60,584 nt of DNA from Lachnospiraceae bacterium (GCA_022791815.1 JAAVZU010000010.1:1-60584), one strand, 5' to 3'. Shown: positions 19,327 through 28,539, numbered from the stretch's first letter. Notes: a model not told the origin generated them from the letters alone. Made by a program: numbers and translations.

Positions 19327-22300
19327 TTAAGTAAGCAGCCGTTCAATCATTTTTAACATAACTGAGAGTTTTTCATTGGTTTCCAATCCATATCCATATT
19401 CGTCCAATGTGCTAAGGATTTCATTTTCCAGATACTTGGCATTATGATTTTCTTCCTCCACAGTAAAACATCTTTCCACTTCCACTCCCTGACTGTTAGT
19501 AAATATAATTCTTTTAGTATCTTCCTCTTCTTCTTGCTCTTCCATTTTCTGTCTTTCTTTCTGAATGGAGAATAGGGCATTCTGAAATTCCTCTAATGTT
19601 TCTTCTTTCCAGTCTGCAATATGTAAATCAAGAATCTCCTGACTAATTTCTTCTGCAATTTTTGACTCATCATGAGTATCCAGCCTGGCAATAACAGAAA
19701 AAAATCTCTGGCTTTGCATACTATATACAAACTGCCTGCTCTTTCTATTTTTTCCTTGACTCCACTTTCTTAATTCGCCAAGTAAATCTCCTGTAGCAGA
19801 CAAACTTAACTTTTCTCTGAGAGCTTTCACTACCTTTTTCTGCAATTGTATATAGTAGCCATCCATCTGTGCCTTCATCCAAGTTATGTGTTCCAGTAAT
19901 AATTCGTATTCCTCTTTTGTTCCAAATCCTTCTGGCAGCCGTTCAAAAATTACTTCTCTTGCATTGCGTTCCACTCTTCCAAATTCCTGGCGAAAAATTT
20001 CTATGCCTTTTTTTCTATCTAGTTTTGCATCCTTTATCTCAAACTGCCTGCTGCATTGTGGAAGGGAACAATACCATTCATACATTTTATCTGAGATTTC
20101 TTTAACATGATTCCTTTTATCCTGCTTTTTATATTCCACGCTTTGTCCAAAAAGTTGCTCTAACCCTGACAAATAACTTCGTTTTTTTGCATTTTCTTCT
20201 TCTATATATATATAATACTTTTCTGGTGTATCATTGATATTTTCTAATATCTTTGCGTTTATTTCCAATTCTTTTTTTCCAAGATAAACCACTGGAGTAT
20301 TCTCCCATTCTGCCAGTACATAAGCCAGATACAAAGGCATTACTCCTTTTCGCAGCCCATATTTTTTCCCTTGTAATAGCCTATATAATTCTTGGAAACA
20401 TACTTTTTTCCCAGCTGCACCTAAAAGAAACTCCTCTATCTCTTTGACTACTGCCTTTGCCCCTTTATCAGATTTCTTATACTCATTTTCTTCAAAGGAT
20501 AATAATCCAGTTCTTACAAAAACAGCACGGTATATGGTTGCTTCTGGTGATGTTTTCTTTTGATAAGAGGATAAATCTTCTTGTTTTAAAAGCCCTTCTG
20601 CTAATAACATTCTTGCCTTTTGAATCTGGGAACTAAGGTTTCTTTTATTTATCAATTCATTGTTAATTTTGGGAGTTGCCCCATAATACTGCTCACAAAT
20701 TTCACTAAGAAGCAGGTTTACCTGCTGTAACATCCTCCCCCCTTTGTAAATTTCTACTTCCTTTCCTTCTTTTTTATGGTAGAAACGGCACTTTCCATGA
20801 AGCGGAAAAAAATAATTTTCTAATGCTGCATTGATTTCAAAACGCAAATCTTCTTCGTAAAGAGATAATTCCTGCAACAATGCCCTGTTTTCTTCCAAAA
20901 AGACATCATCCTTCTTAAGATCACAAATTGCCAGCAATTTTTCTATATTCTCCTGTTGGGCAAACTTTTCTTCTGGGAAAACTACCATTATACGGGAGTC
21001 TTCCCACTCTTTTAGTTTATCAAAGATTGCCTTTTCAGGGATTTCCTCTGTTTTTATTAGTGCTATGATTTTTCCATCTGAAAAATTATCTTCAAATAAA
21101 TAATCACTCTTGGAAAGAACAAGAAAACTTTCTAACTCCATAAAGCAATACTGGAAATACCTTGTAATATAATAATTCTGGTTGTATCTTCTAGGCAGTT
21201 CGTATTCTAATTCTGATATTTTCTCAATCTCTTCACATATAGAAATCTTAGAAAACTTACTATTTACCCTTTCTCTAATTTCCTTCTCCACATCTACTCC
21301 AATGTTATTGCGAAATGCATAAGTTTTCGTTTTATTCCGGTAGAATAAAATTTGTTCTTCCTTTAATTCTTCCATACACATTGAAAAAACTTCTTTGGAT
21401 AGCCCTGTACCAAGTCGTATTACTTCATCTCTTGGATACATTTCATCTTCCTTTCCCACCATTTGGAGAAGTGCCAATACTTTTATAATTTTTATCTTTT
21501 CTGGGGTATCCACTTGATTTATTGCATATTCTGCTTTTAACCATTCATTGTGAAAACGTATATTAGAATTGTCATGCTTAAAAACATAATAGAAATAATC
21601 ATAGATGGTATCTGCACACATATAAATCTTATTTTCTTCATGTTTTACAAGAAACTCTGCAAGACTGTGCGGCTCTTTATGAGCAAGAAAAGTAAATACG
21701 GTTCTTTCATTTTGTACAGCACATTCGCTAATACGAAGTAATAAATAAGCAGCTACTGGAAGCAGTGGGAAACACCCTTTCATTACTATATTCTCAAATT
21801 CCTTTTCTTCTGAAAATTGATTGCGAAAATATAATAAATGATAGGATTCTTTTTTTATATTCTCATACCAGTCCGTCTGCTCAATATATTTTACAAAAAG
21901 GGATTCGTTCTTTGGCAGTGCATTACCAATAAGTTCATAGCTATTTTTCATAGAAACGGTAAAACGGACTTCTTCCAGCCTTCCTTCGATTCCACGGTAT
22001 GCATTGATAATTTTATCTTCTAAAAGATTTTTATATTCTTTTATGGCTTTATGTGCCACTAAAATCACATGCAACTCTTCCGTTTTTGTACGGTTTGCTG
22101 CTTCCCCTATTCTCTGAATCAGTTCCATAACTGCCGATATCCGTTCTTTTGGGTAGCCTTCCAAAAACTTACTAAACTCATCAAAAATAAGGATAATACC
22201 CTGATAACCAAATTGGCTGCATAGACTATGATTTACCATCTTATATAACTCAACTACATCCATTTGTACCATTGGTTCAAATACACTTCCTGCTGTAAGT

Positions 22301-22956
22301 TTGGGATAAATTTCCTGAAATTGTAAAAGGCTGTTCTGGTCATATTGTTGTAAACGCTTTTGAAAATGTTTTATATTTTCTCCTGCTTTCTCTAATGTCT
22401 TGCAAAAAAACTGGTATGTATCTGGATACTGCTTCTTCCAATGATGAATAACTTCCAATGCCTTTTCAAAATAAGTATCTGGAGAAACATCGGAAAGCCC
22501 TTCTCTCTCCAACCCTTCTTTTAGTGCCAGCAGAAAAGCCTTATCCATATCTTTTGTAGTTGCGGTAATAAAGATTGGCAGATATACTTTCTTTTCTGTA
22601 AATATTTTCTTGATTTTAAATTCTGTATCTGGACTAACTTTTCCAATCTTTTCAGTAAGATTTTCCAACACGCTTCTTCTTTTTTTATCTGTCTGGTTTA
22701 TTTTTGAAAGCAATGCCACCAGAACCAAAAGCAAATGGGATTTTCCTTTTCCATAAGGTCCTATTAGCATGGTCGCCCGGTCTCCATCTTCTTTGCCTAA
22801 TTCTGATAAATATTTATCCAAAACTTGTATAGATGCTTTTGTAGGAATATAGCTTTCTATCTTATCTATTTGATTATAATCCATACGGATATGAATAGAT
22901 TTTTGAAAATGTTGGTTTATCTGTACTAGTTCTTCTAAATGCACTTTCTCCTTCAA
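19327..22956 (-). CDS. sspC: SspC-like AAA-type ATPase of phosphorothioation
   Basis: The 1209-residue protein carries a Walker A motif GPYGKGKS at residues 66-73 and a Walker B motif IILIFDEFSKF with Asp259-Glu260, so the N-terminal third is an ATPase. The rest is helical and unassigned, with an acidic Glu-rich patch near the C-terminus. The context, directly between a DUF4007 protein and a cysteine desulfurase with a DndC-like sulfotransfer enzyme upstream, matches SspC, the ATPase of the single-strand phosphorothioation machinery SspABCD. Large P-loop proteins of similar type occur in BREX (BrxC), which is the main alternative, but no BREX methylase or phosphatase is present. About 70 nt separate it from sspB, and that gap carries a solo end of a dispersed repeat. 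Confidence 0.75.
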   Translation of the reverse strand: MKEKVHLEELVQINQHFQKSIHIRMDYNQIDKIESYIPTKASIQVLDKYLSELGKEDGDRATMLIGPYGKGKSHLLLVLVALLSKINQTDKKRRSVLENLTEKIGKVSPDTEFKIKKIFTEKKVYLPIFITATTKDMDKAFLLALKEGLEREGLSDVSPDTYFEKALEVIHHWKKQYPDTYQFFCKTLEKAGENIKHFQKRLQQYDQNSLLQFQEIYPKLTAGSVFEPMVQMDVVELYKMVNHSLCSQFGYQGIILIFDEFSKFLEGYPKERISAVMELIQRIGEAANRTKTEELHVILVAHKAIKEYKNLLEDKIINAYRGIEGRLEEVRFTVSMKNSYELIGNALPKNESLFVKYIEQTDWYENIKKESYHLLYFRNQFSEEKEFENIVMKGCFPLLPVAAYLLLRISECAVQNERTVFTFLAHKEPHSLAEFLVKHEENKIYMCADTIYDYFYYVFKHDNSNIRFHNEWLKAEYAINQVDTPEKIKIIKVLALLQMVGKEDEMYPRDEVIRLGTGLSKEVFSMCMEELKEEQILFYRNKTKTYAFRNNIGVDVEKEIRERVNSKFSKISICEEIEKISELEYELPRRYNQNYYITRYFQYCFMELESFLVLSKSDYLFEDNFSDGKIIALIKTEEIPEKAIFDKLKEWEDSRIMVVFPEEKFAQQENIEKLLAICDLKKDDVFLEENRALLQELSLYEEDLRFEINAALENYFFPLHGKCRFYHKKEGKEVEIYKGGRMLQQVNLLLSEICEQYYGATPKINNELINKRNLSSQIQKARMLLAEGLLKQEDLSSYQKKTSPEATIYRAVFVRTGLLSFEENEYKKSDKGAKAVVKEIEEFLLGAAGKKVCFQELYRLLQGKKYGLRKGVMPLYLAYVLAEWENTPVVYLGKKELEINAKILENINDTPEKYYIYIEEENAKKRSYLSGLEQLFGQSVEYKKQDKRNHVKEISDKMYEWYCSLPQCSRQFEIKDAKLDRKKGIEIFRQEFGRVERNAREVIFERLPEGFGTKEEYELLLEHITWMKAQMDGYYIQLQKKVVKALREKLSLSATGDLLGELRKWSQGKNRKSRQFVYSMQSQRFFSVIARLDTHDESKIAEEISQEILDLHIADWKEETLEEFQNALFSIQKERQKMEEQEEEEDTKRIIFTNSQGVEVERCFTVEEENHNAKYLENEILSTLDEYGYGLETNEKLSVMLKMIERLLT

Positions 22957-23028
22957 AGCGTTCTCCTCTCTTCTTCTGTTCTATTAGTGATTGCGAAACT
23001 CCATTTACTTTTTGATTTTTTTTAAGTC

Positions 23029-23895
23029 CTACAGCGAACAATAGACATGTTCTGCTACTTCTTCTCTGGTATAAGAAGATTTTATATAAATCATATCCAG
23101 TCCAGCAGTCCGGTTCAAATCCACATATCCATATCCAGCAAGTATATCTAAGTATTCCCCTAAAAGGCTTCTACTAAGTCCCAGTATGCCAGCCACACCT
23201 TCTATATCACTATATAAATCCTCCATATAGACAGCTTCTCCCTCCATAAAGCGGCTTTGCAGGTAATACCACAATACTTCTGGAGATATTCTGTTTAGAT
23301 TAGGTTCTCCTTTTATATAGGTATTTCCTGTTTTTCGGATAATTCCCAGCTTGGCTAAGGGACAAATTTTTTTATCTTCGGGATCATTTTTTTCTATTCT
23401 TTCCCTGCTGTACATTTGTAACAGAATCCTGATATCATCTTCCAGGGAGCGATCATTAAAACATTCTCCTTCCAAGTAGTTTTCTAATCTGTCTCTTAAA
23501 ATGGTATATAAATTATCCTTGGTAAATTCTTCCAACTGCTCATACAAAGAAAAAAATAGATACCATGTGGTTGCCAATCTCTGGTTTCGTACCAAATTGA
23601 TATGAATACACCAAAGAGTAAAGTCCTGTTCTAAATATGGGTCATAGTGATAAACCTTCTTTCCAAATTCAGAAAGCCAAGAACCTTTCCCTGATTTCTC
23701 ATCTGTTAATTCACAAGCCTTTAACCAATATCGGATTGCTTTTGCCATATTGACACCTACCCCCAACGCATCTGCCCCATACATCTTAGAAAATACTTGG
23801 GAATCTGCTTCAATTGCCGCCATTCCTTTTTCCATCCATCCTTCTCTTATACAAAATGTTTCATGTCCTTTTAATCGTATTTTTTTCTTCTTCAT
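23029..23895 (-). CDS. sspB: DUF4007 protein, SspB-like DNA nickase of phosphorothioation
   Basis: The protein has the DUF4007 signature: an N-terminal KGHETFCIREGW followed by LGVGVNMAKAIRYW. In the Ssp system the DUF4007 protein SspB nicks one strand of DNA so that sulfur can be placed there. I start it at ATG 23895, giving about 288 residues beginning MKKKKIRLKGHETF. A longer frame starts at ATG 23952, but that codon lies inside the terminal inverted repeat of a MITE, and the added 19 residues precede the conserved domain. Without the insertion, sspB would start 50 nt after the sspD stop, in the same operon. The insertion may weaken or separate transcription of sspB from sspD. Confidence 0.85.
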   Translation of the reverse strand: MKKKKIRLKGHETFCIREGWMEKGMAAIEADSQVFSKMYGADALGVGVNMAKAIRYWLKACELTDEKSGKGSWLSEFGKKVYHYDPYLEQDFTLWCIHINLVRNQRLATTWYLFFSLYEQLEEFTKDNLYTILRDRLENYLEGECFNDRSLEDDIRILLQMYSRERIEKNDPEDKKICPLAKLGIIRKTGNTYIKGEPNLNRISPEVLWYYLQSRFMEGEAVYMEDLYSDIEGVAGILGLSRSLLGEYLDILAGYGYVDLNRTAGLDMIYIKSSYTREEVAEHVYCSL

Positions 23896-23942
23896 CGTTT
23901 TCCAACTTTCTTGTATCTTTTTTAATTGTTCAGATATCCTAA

Positions 23943-24154
23943 TCAATGTCATTTAATTAAGCCTAAAATTTAAATTTTAACTTAAAATGCGGACATTTCT
24001 GTAGAAAACTGTACGAAAGCCTCGGCACTTAATGAGCTGATGTTTTTCAGCGAATTTAGTACCGCTAGGCTTAAGTCCAAGCGAAAGCGTGTTTTCGCAA
24101 GAGATGTCCACATTTCAAGTTACAAAAAACTTCTGCTTAACTAAATGACATTGA
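23943..24154. mobile_element. 212-bp palindromic MITE with 8-bp target duplication
   Basis: The element is bounded by terminal inverted repeats starting TCAATGTCATTTA (23943) and ending with the complement (24154). The two outer arms of about 60 nt can pair along most of their length. Identical copies of TATCCTAA flank it directly at 23935-23942 and 24155-24162, which is an 8-bp target-site duplication. The interior holds further hairpins, for example GCTGA/TCAGC and GCGAAA/TTTCGC. It encodes nothing. It lies between the sspD stop and sspB and supplies an in-frame but probably unused ATG for sspB. An 8-bp duplication fits mobilisation by a transposase of several IS families; none is in the window. 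Confidence 0.88.
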
Positions 24155-24165
24155 TATCCTAACTG

Positions 24166-25899
24166 TTATCCCCGTTTTATTGCAAGGACTTTCCGCATAT
24201 AACATCCACCAATAAAATGTCCTATACACTGTCCACAATGCACACATTTTTTTTCATCTATATGATAAGTTACCCTATTATCTATTTCCCTGATCTGTAT
24301 AGCATTCACCTTGCATATTCCTTCACAGGCAAGACACCCCATACACATCTGGTACTTGGTAATCTGGCTTTCTATCTTTTCTTTCGCTCCTAGCAGTTTT
24401 CTTAATCCTCCAGCCGCAACATCAAGAACCGTCACTTTTAGTTCCTGGTTTCCAATTCTTCCCTGCAAACGTAGAAGCATATTTCCTTTTTTTCCTATTA
24501 TATATACTTCTCCCAATCTTTTATTTCCCATATTAAAATCTAATTTCCCAAACGGCTTAAAAAGTTCATATAATTCTTCACTAATTGGTCTTTGCAATGC
24601 ATAATGAAAGGTATTTTCTTCTGCAGCACATGGGGTAAATGCCACGATTGATTTTTGTGCTGCAGATACACCATTTCCTCCTTGCCTTGCTTTCCATTTT
24701 CCTGAGTCTACATAGACTTCTGCATCTGGTTTCCCAATCTTCCTTGCAAAGTCAACCAGCATAGTCCGAAAAGAATTATAAAATTGGGGCATATAAACCT
24801 TTGAGAGAAATTCCGACCAATCACTATTATTGGGACAACACCAACACCCTACTCTGGTATAACCAAGCCGGTATGCATCATTAAAGTCAATCCCTCTAGC
24901 CAATATATAAAGCCACACATCAAAGTCATACCAGTCTATAATTGGTGCTACTACAGTCTGCTTAGCAATCTTTGGACTTTCTGTTTCTTTTTCATATTTA
25001 CTCCTGCTGGCAGATTCACTTCTCCGAATACCATAAAAGGTTATAATATGTGTCTTATCCCGAAATACCTTTTCAATCTTTCTGGTTATAGCTCCTGTTT
25101 TAAATATGGTACAACACCATCGCATAACCCTGCTAGGCGGCCCTATTTCCATACAAAGTTTTTGAAAATCTTTCTCCTTATTTCTGGAGGATAAAACCAG
25201 TGTCTTTGGGTGCGCCTTTTTATACCGTTCTACATATTCATAAGTCTTTGGAAATTCCAGAGTGGTGTCTCCAAAAATATGTAGGATCTTTTGATTGCCA
25301 GTATCCAACGCTCTAGTTACTAAATCAGCTACTACTGTAGAATCTTTTCCACCTGAAAAAGAAATCATCATATCTTCTGTGAAATATTGATTAGCAAATT
25401 CTTTGATATAGTCTAGAGCTTCTTTGTCTATTTGCTGATATCTTTCTTGATTTGCCAAAACAAATTTTTCTGCTTCAATAGAAAAGTCTTTCTTATATCT
25501 CTCTAATTTTTCAATTTTTTTAGAATAAGTTTCCCATATCTGCATAGTATCTAATTCTTTTAATTTCCCAATGATAAGTTTTATCTTCTCGCCATTTACA
25601 AAATAACGGTTTCCAGATACATTCCAAACTGCCTTTCCTACAAAAGAAACCTCTTTTCCCTCTTGGCAATATAAAATAGATTCCAATAAAATTCTTTCTT
25701 CTGGAAAAACTGGACGTATGTCTGAACCAATCTGTTTTCCCAAACTACCACAAATAGTACATTCTTCCTTATATAAAGGTATCTGGCAATGTTTACACCA
25801 AAATATTTTTGACTGAACCGGCCGGGTCCGATCCATACAATGAGGACACACACTTGTCTTCACTTCTATATGATCTTTGTCACAATAATAAACTACCAT
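24166..25899 (-). CDS. sspD: SspD-like PAPS-reductase-family sulfur transferase with fused ferredoxin
   Basis: The protein (577 residues from ATG 25899) has an adenine-nucleotide alpha-hydrolase core with the PP-loop MISFSGGKDSTVV (about residues 183-193 of the longer frame). Cysteine motifs MRWCCTIFKTG and GCWCCPNNSDW are typical of the DndC/PAPS reductase family. The N-terminus has three CxxC pairs within the first 53 residues, probably zinc ribbons. The C-terminus has a ferredoxin-like domain with CxxCxxCxxxC and CxxCxxC-x7-C. In Ssp systems the DndC-like enzyme activates the DNA backbone with ATP and inserts sulfur. The upstream GTG at 25908 is a possible start, but TAGGTG is well placed for the ATG. 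It heads the operon and is separated from sspB by the MITE. Confidence 0.8.
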   Translation of the reverse strand: MVVYYCDKDHIEVKTSVCPHCMDRTRPVQSKIFWCKHCQIPLYKEECTICGSLGKQIGSDIRPVFPEERILLESILYCQEGKEVSFVGKAVWNVSGNRYFVNGEKIKLIIGKLKELDTMQIWETYSKKIEKLERYKKDFSIEAEKFVLANQERYQQIDKEALDYIKEFANQYFTEDMMISFSGGKDSTVVADLVTRALDTGNQKILHIFGDTTLEFPKTYEYVERYKKAHPKTLVLSSRNKEKDFQKLCMEIGPPSRVMRWCCTIFKTGAITRKIEKVFRDKTHIITFYGIRRSESASRSKYEKETESPKIAKQTVVAPIIDWYDFDVWLYILARGIDFNDAYRLGYTRVGCWCCPNNSDWSEFLSKVYMPQFYNSFRTMLVDFARKIGKPDAEVYVDSGKWKARQGGNGVSAAQKSIVAFTPCAAEENTFHYALQRPISEELYELFKPFGKLDFNMGNKRLGEVYIIGKKGNMLLRLQGRIGNQELKVTVLDVAAGGLRKLLGAKEKIESQITKYQMCMGCLACEGICKVNAIQIREIDNRVTYHIDEKKCVHCGQCIGHFIGGCYMRKVLAIKRG

Positions 25900-25916
25900 A
25901 CTCTTCACCTATTCTT

Positions 25917-26042
25917 TAGGCGATTATGAAACTCTCATTCAATTATATACTGCTATGATAGAAAACAATGCAGATGTGCCTTACGGTGATATGTGAATCC
26001 TGCACAAAATTCAGAGTCTAAATTGAGTTTCGCAATCGCTCA
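25917..26042. repeat. Dispersed inverted repeat, family 1, copy 1
   Basis: The ends are near-complementary: GGCGATTATGAAACTC on the left and AGTTTCGCAATCGC on the right. The interior shares GTGATATGTGAA and TGCACAAA with copies at 44907-45033 and 53515-53675. It sits immediately upstream of sspD, and on the minus strand it contains TATAAT about 40 nt before the sspD start, so it may carry that operon's promoter. Coding potential is absent. Confidence 0.75.
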
Positions 26043-26053
26043 TTGCTATTTTT

Positions 26054-26245
26054 TTATGTCCTTTCCCAAAACATTCTTGGATCTACTTGCAAATACCCAC
26101 ATACCTCTAATAAATCCTCTGCACTCCAGTTCTTCTTACTATCTTTTTGAAACTTTTCTTTATCTATATGTAATTCCTTTGCTACATCATCTACAGAAAT
26201 TTTACTTTTTTCCATATATTCAAGTATTCGTAATCTTATCTGCAT
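26054..26245 (-). CDS. Small helix-turn-helix-like protein
   Basis: This 63-residue protein reads as a small helical DNA-binding domain: ILEYMEKSKISVDDVAKELH has the spacing of a helix-turn-helix, followed by WSAEDLLEVCGYLQVDPRMFW, a pattern seen in XRE-type repressors. AGGTG lies 6 nt before the ATG. It has no partner in an obvious operon and stands between a family 1 repeat and a longer intergenic region. It might regulate the neighbouring genes, but no evidence for targets is visible. A real gene is likely because of the ribosome binding site and the protein-like composition. Confidence 0.65.
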   Translation of the reverse strand: MQIRLRILEYMEKSKISVDDVAKELHIDKEKFQKDSKKNWSAEDLLEVCGYLQVDPRMFWERT

Positions 26246-26633
26246 GGTATCACCTACTTTTTCTCTCTATTCCCTACAACAGACATGAACAATTCAACCG
26301 AGGAACTAAACTTTTACATCAGATATTACAATTTTAATATCTACATTTAACATAATCAGATAAGTTCAACTATCATAAAATTCGTAGATAGTGTACAAGG
26401 GTTATTACACTACTTCCTCTATTTTATTCTTGTTTTAAGAGAATGTCAATCCACTTATTCTCTTTTATGAAGAATTTTTATATTTTTTAGCCCTCTCCAT
26501 TGACAAAGGGAGTTTCTCCCGATACTATGATTAAGTGTATAGCTTATTCCTTAAATGTCAAAAATATAAGGAATTATGAAGTAAATCAAGCTTCTAAGTT
26601 AAACTAATTTGAAAACAAAAATGAGGTGAATAC
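26246..26633 (+). promoter_or_regulatory. Regulatory region with candidate operator before the XRE gene
   Basis: This 388-nt stretch has no gene. Upstream of the XRE-type gene lies an inverted repeat ATTCCTTA (26546-26553) and TAAGGAAT (26567-26574) with 13 nt between arms, a plausible autoregulatory operator. A GAGGTG ribosome binding site precedes the ATG. I see no clear -35/-10 pair. Confidence 0.45.
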
Positions 26634-26981
26634 ATGAAGAATCCTAAGATTGCTAGAGTACTAAAATACTATAGAAAATTAAATGAAATTAGTGTAAATG
26701 AAGTGTCCAAAATCCTAAGAGAAAATAACAATTATGCTGCTCCTAAAACAATATATGGATGGGAAAGTGGTCAGACACAGCCAGATGCTGATACTTTGAT
26801 GTTTTTATGCGATTTATATGGTATCGAAGATATTTTAGAAACCTTTGGTTATCAAAGCGAACATGGACCCAAGTCTTTGCTTTTATCACCGAAGGAAAGA
26901 AAATTGATAATCAACTATAGAAACCAAAAAGATATGCAGCCAGCAGTTGACCGTTTACTTGATATAACAGATGAGGACTAG
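26634..26981 (+). CDS. XRE-family helix-turn-helix regulator
   Basis: The 115-residue protein starts with a classical HTH domain: IARVLKYYRKLNEISVNEVS, then KTIYGWESGQTQPDADTLMF, where the second block is the recognition-helix and the strongly conserved W-E-x-G-x-x-x-P motif of XRE repressors. The C-terminal half (from about residue 80) is short and resembles the linker of phage-type or stress regulators. It probably binds the inverted repeat upstream of itself. It is the only plus-strand gene between 9.4 and 29.5 kb, which suggests independent regulation. Its targets are unknown. Confidence 0.88.
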   Translation: MKNPKIARVLKYYRKLNEISVNEVSKILRENNNYAAPKTIYGWESGQTQPDADTLMFLCDLYGIEDILETFGYQSEHGPKSLLLSPKERKLIINYRNQKDMQPAVDRLLDITDED

Positions 26982-27005
26982 CCGTACTTCTTATACAGCT
27001 AGTCC
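26975..27005 (+). terminator. Hairpin overlapping the XRE stop codon
   Basis: GGACTAGC (26975-26982) pairs with GCTAGTCC (26998-27005). The stop codon TAG is in the left arm. The following sequence is CTTATATTTA rather than a clean T-run, so termination is probable but not certain. The opposing gene pdp ends only a few bases away. Confidence 0.5.
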
Positions 27006-27012
27006 CTTATAT

Positions 27013-28350
27013 TTAATAATATGTTATGCCCTCTTTTGTTACACGGGCATAAATTAGTTTTTCTTTTTGAGACACTTCCCTGCCAATTTTATAAGCAGAC
27101 CTTAATATTTTTTCTGCTTCTTTAAAAGTTTCATAACTGTTAGAATACAAGGTAGCTATGGTATCTCCCACCTCTAAAGAATCTCCTGTCTTTTTTAAGA
27201 GACGGATACCCGCTCCAAAGTCAATCTCACTATCTTTTTTCTCTCTTCCAGCTCCAAGAATCATAGATGCCATTCCACATTGTTTCGCATCCATACTTGT
27301 AATATATCCTCCCACATCTGCCACTATTTCATAATAATATTCTGCCTTTGGAAGCTTATCTGTATTTTCGATTGCTTCTACATCTCCATGTTGGGAAGTT
27401 ACCATTTCCTTTAGTTTTCTAAAAGCATTTCCATCCTGTATCTTCTCTTCTGCCATTTTTCTACAATCCTCTAACGTAATATTTTTGTTACTTCCATGTT
27501 TTGCAAGATACAGCATATTAGAAGCTAGTGCCAGACAAACTTCTTTTAAATCCTCTTTTGCATTTCCTTGAAGCAATTCTATGATTTCTTTTACTTCCAA
27601 GGCATTCCCAATAGTTTCTCCTAGTGGTACATCCATATTGGTAATAAGTGCAATGGTTTCTCTTCCTGCTTGTTCTCCAATTGCCACCATAATTTCGGCA
27701 AGTTTCACAGCATCTTCCAGTGTTTTCATAAATGCACCACTTCCACAAGTTACATCTAATAAAATTTTATCACTTCCTGATGCTAGTTTCTTGCTCATTA
27801 CCGATGCAGCAATTAAAGGAATGCTATCCACTGTAGCTGTTACATCCCGAAGTGCATATAGTTTCTTATCTGCTGGTGTAATGTTTGCCGTCTGCCCAAT
27901 CACACTAAGACCAATACGGTTTACATTGTCAAAAAAAGTCTGCTGGTCAAGTCCTGTCACAAATCCTGGAATAGATTCTAATTTATCAATAGTTCCACCA
28001 GTGAATCCCAGACCTCTTCCTGCCATTTTTGCCACCTTTTCTCCACAAGCTGCAACAATCGGTGCAATAGCCAGAGTCGTTTTATCCCCCACACCTCCAG
28101 TACTATGCTTGTCCACTTTTATCCCTAAAATCGGAGACAAATCTATCATCTCTCCAGAGTGTGCCATAGCTAAGGTTAAATCTTTTAATTCACGATTATT
28201 CATTCCCTGAAAATACACTGCCATAAGCCATGCAGCCATTTGATAATCTGGAATTTGTTCTTCTACATAAGCCTTTATCATTTCTCTAATTTCCTCAGTA
28301 GAAAGTTCCATTCCATTTTTTTTCTTGTCTATTATGTCATACATTCTCAT
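27013..28350 (-). CDS. pdp: Pyrimidine-nucleoside phosphorylase
   Basis: This 445-residue enzyme splits uridine, thymidine or deoxyuridine with phosphate into base and (deoxy)ribose 1-phosphate. The family signatures are clear: MRMYDIIDKKKNGMELSTEE at the start, the phosphate-binding KVDKHSTGGVGDKTTL, and GRGLGFTGGTIDKLESIPG. Length agrees with the DeoA/Pdp family. It lies about 220 nt downstream of cdd in the same direction, and both serve pyrimidine nucleoside salvage: Cdd makes uridine from cytidine and Pdp then cleaves it. A perfect inverted repeat in the gap may adjust expression between them. Confidence 0.95.
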   Translation of the reverse strand: MRMYDIIDKKKNGMELSTEEIREMIKAYVEEQIPDYQMAAWLMAVYFQGMNNRELKDLTLAMAHSGEMIDLSPILGIKVDKHSTGGVGDKTTLAIAPIVAACGEKVAKMAGRGLGFTGGTIDKLESIPGFVTGLDQQTFFDNVNRIGLSVIGQTANITPADKKLYALRDVTATVDSIPLIAASVMSKKLASGSDKILLDVTCGSGAFMKTLEDAVKLAEIMVAIGEQAGRETIALITNMDVPLGETIGNALEVKEIIELLQGNAKEDLKEVCLALASNMLYLAKHGSNKNITLEDCRKMAEEKIQDGNAFRKLKEMVTSQHGDVEAIENTDKLPKAEYYYEIVADVGGYITSMDAKQCGMASMILGAGREKKDSEIDFGAGIRLLKKTGDSLEVGDTIATLYSNSYETFKEAEKILRSAYKIGREVSQKEKLIYARVTKEGITYY

Positions 28351-28539
28351 ATAACCACCTGCTTTCCTTGTTTCAATAATTTCAGTAACAGTTTAGTCTG
28401 GTAAAAATATATGAAGTTACTAATTTCATCACTATATTTTATATCTACCTTGTCCGTTTATTCTACATACCTGTCATTGAATATGCATCCTAACTATAGT
28501 TACATGCCTATTTGGGCAGCTTTATTATAAATATTACAT

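Noticed and set aside
19327-22956. Possible BREX BrxC identity for the 1209-residue ATPase
   Set aside because: No BREX methylase, PglZ or BrxL homologue is present, and the DUF4007, sulfur-transfer and desulfurase neighbours point to SspC.
27581-28210. 209-codon plus-strand frame opposite pdp
   Set aside because: It is the shadow of a clearly conserved enzyme; no ribosome binding site.
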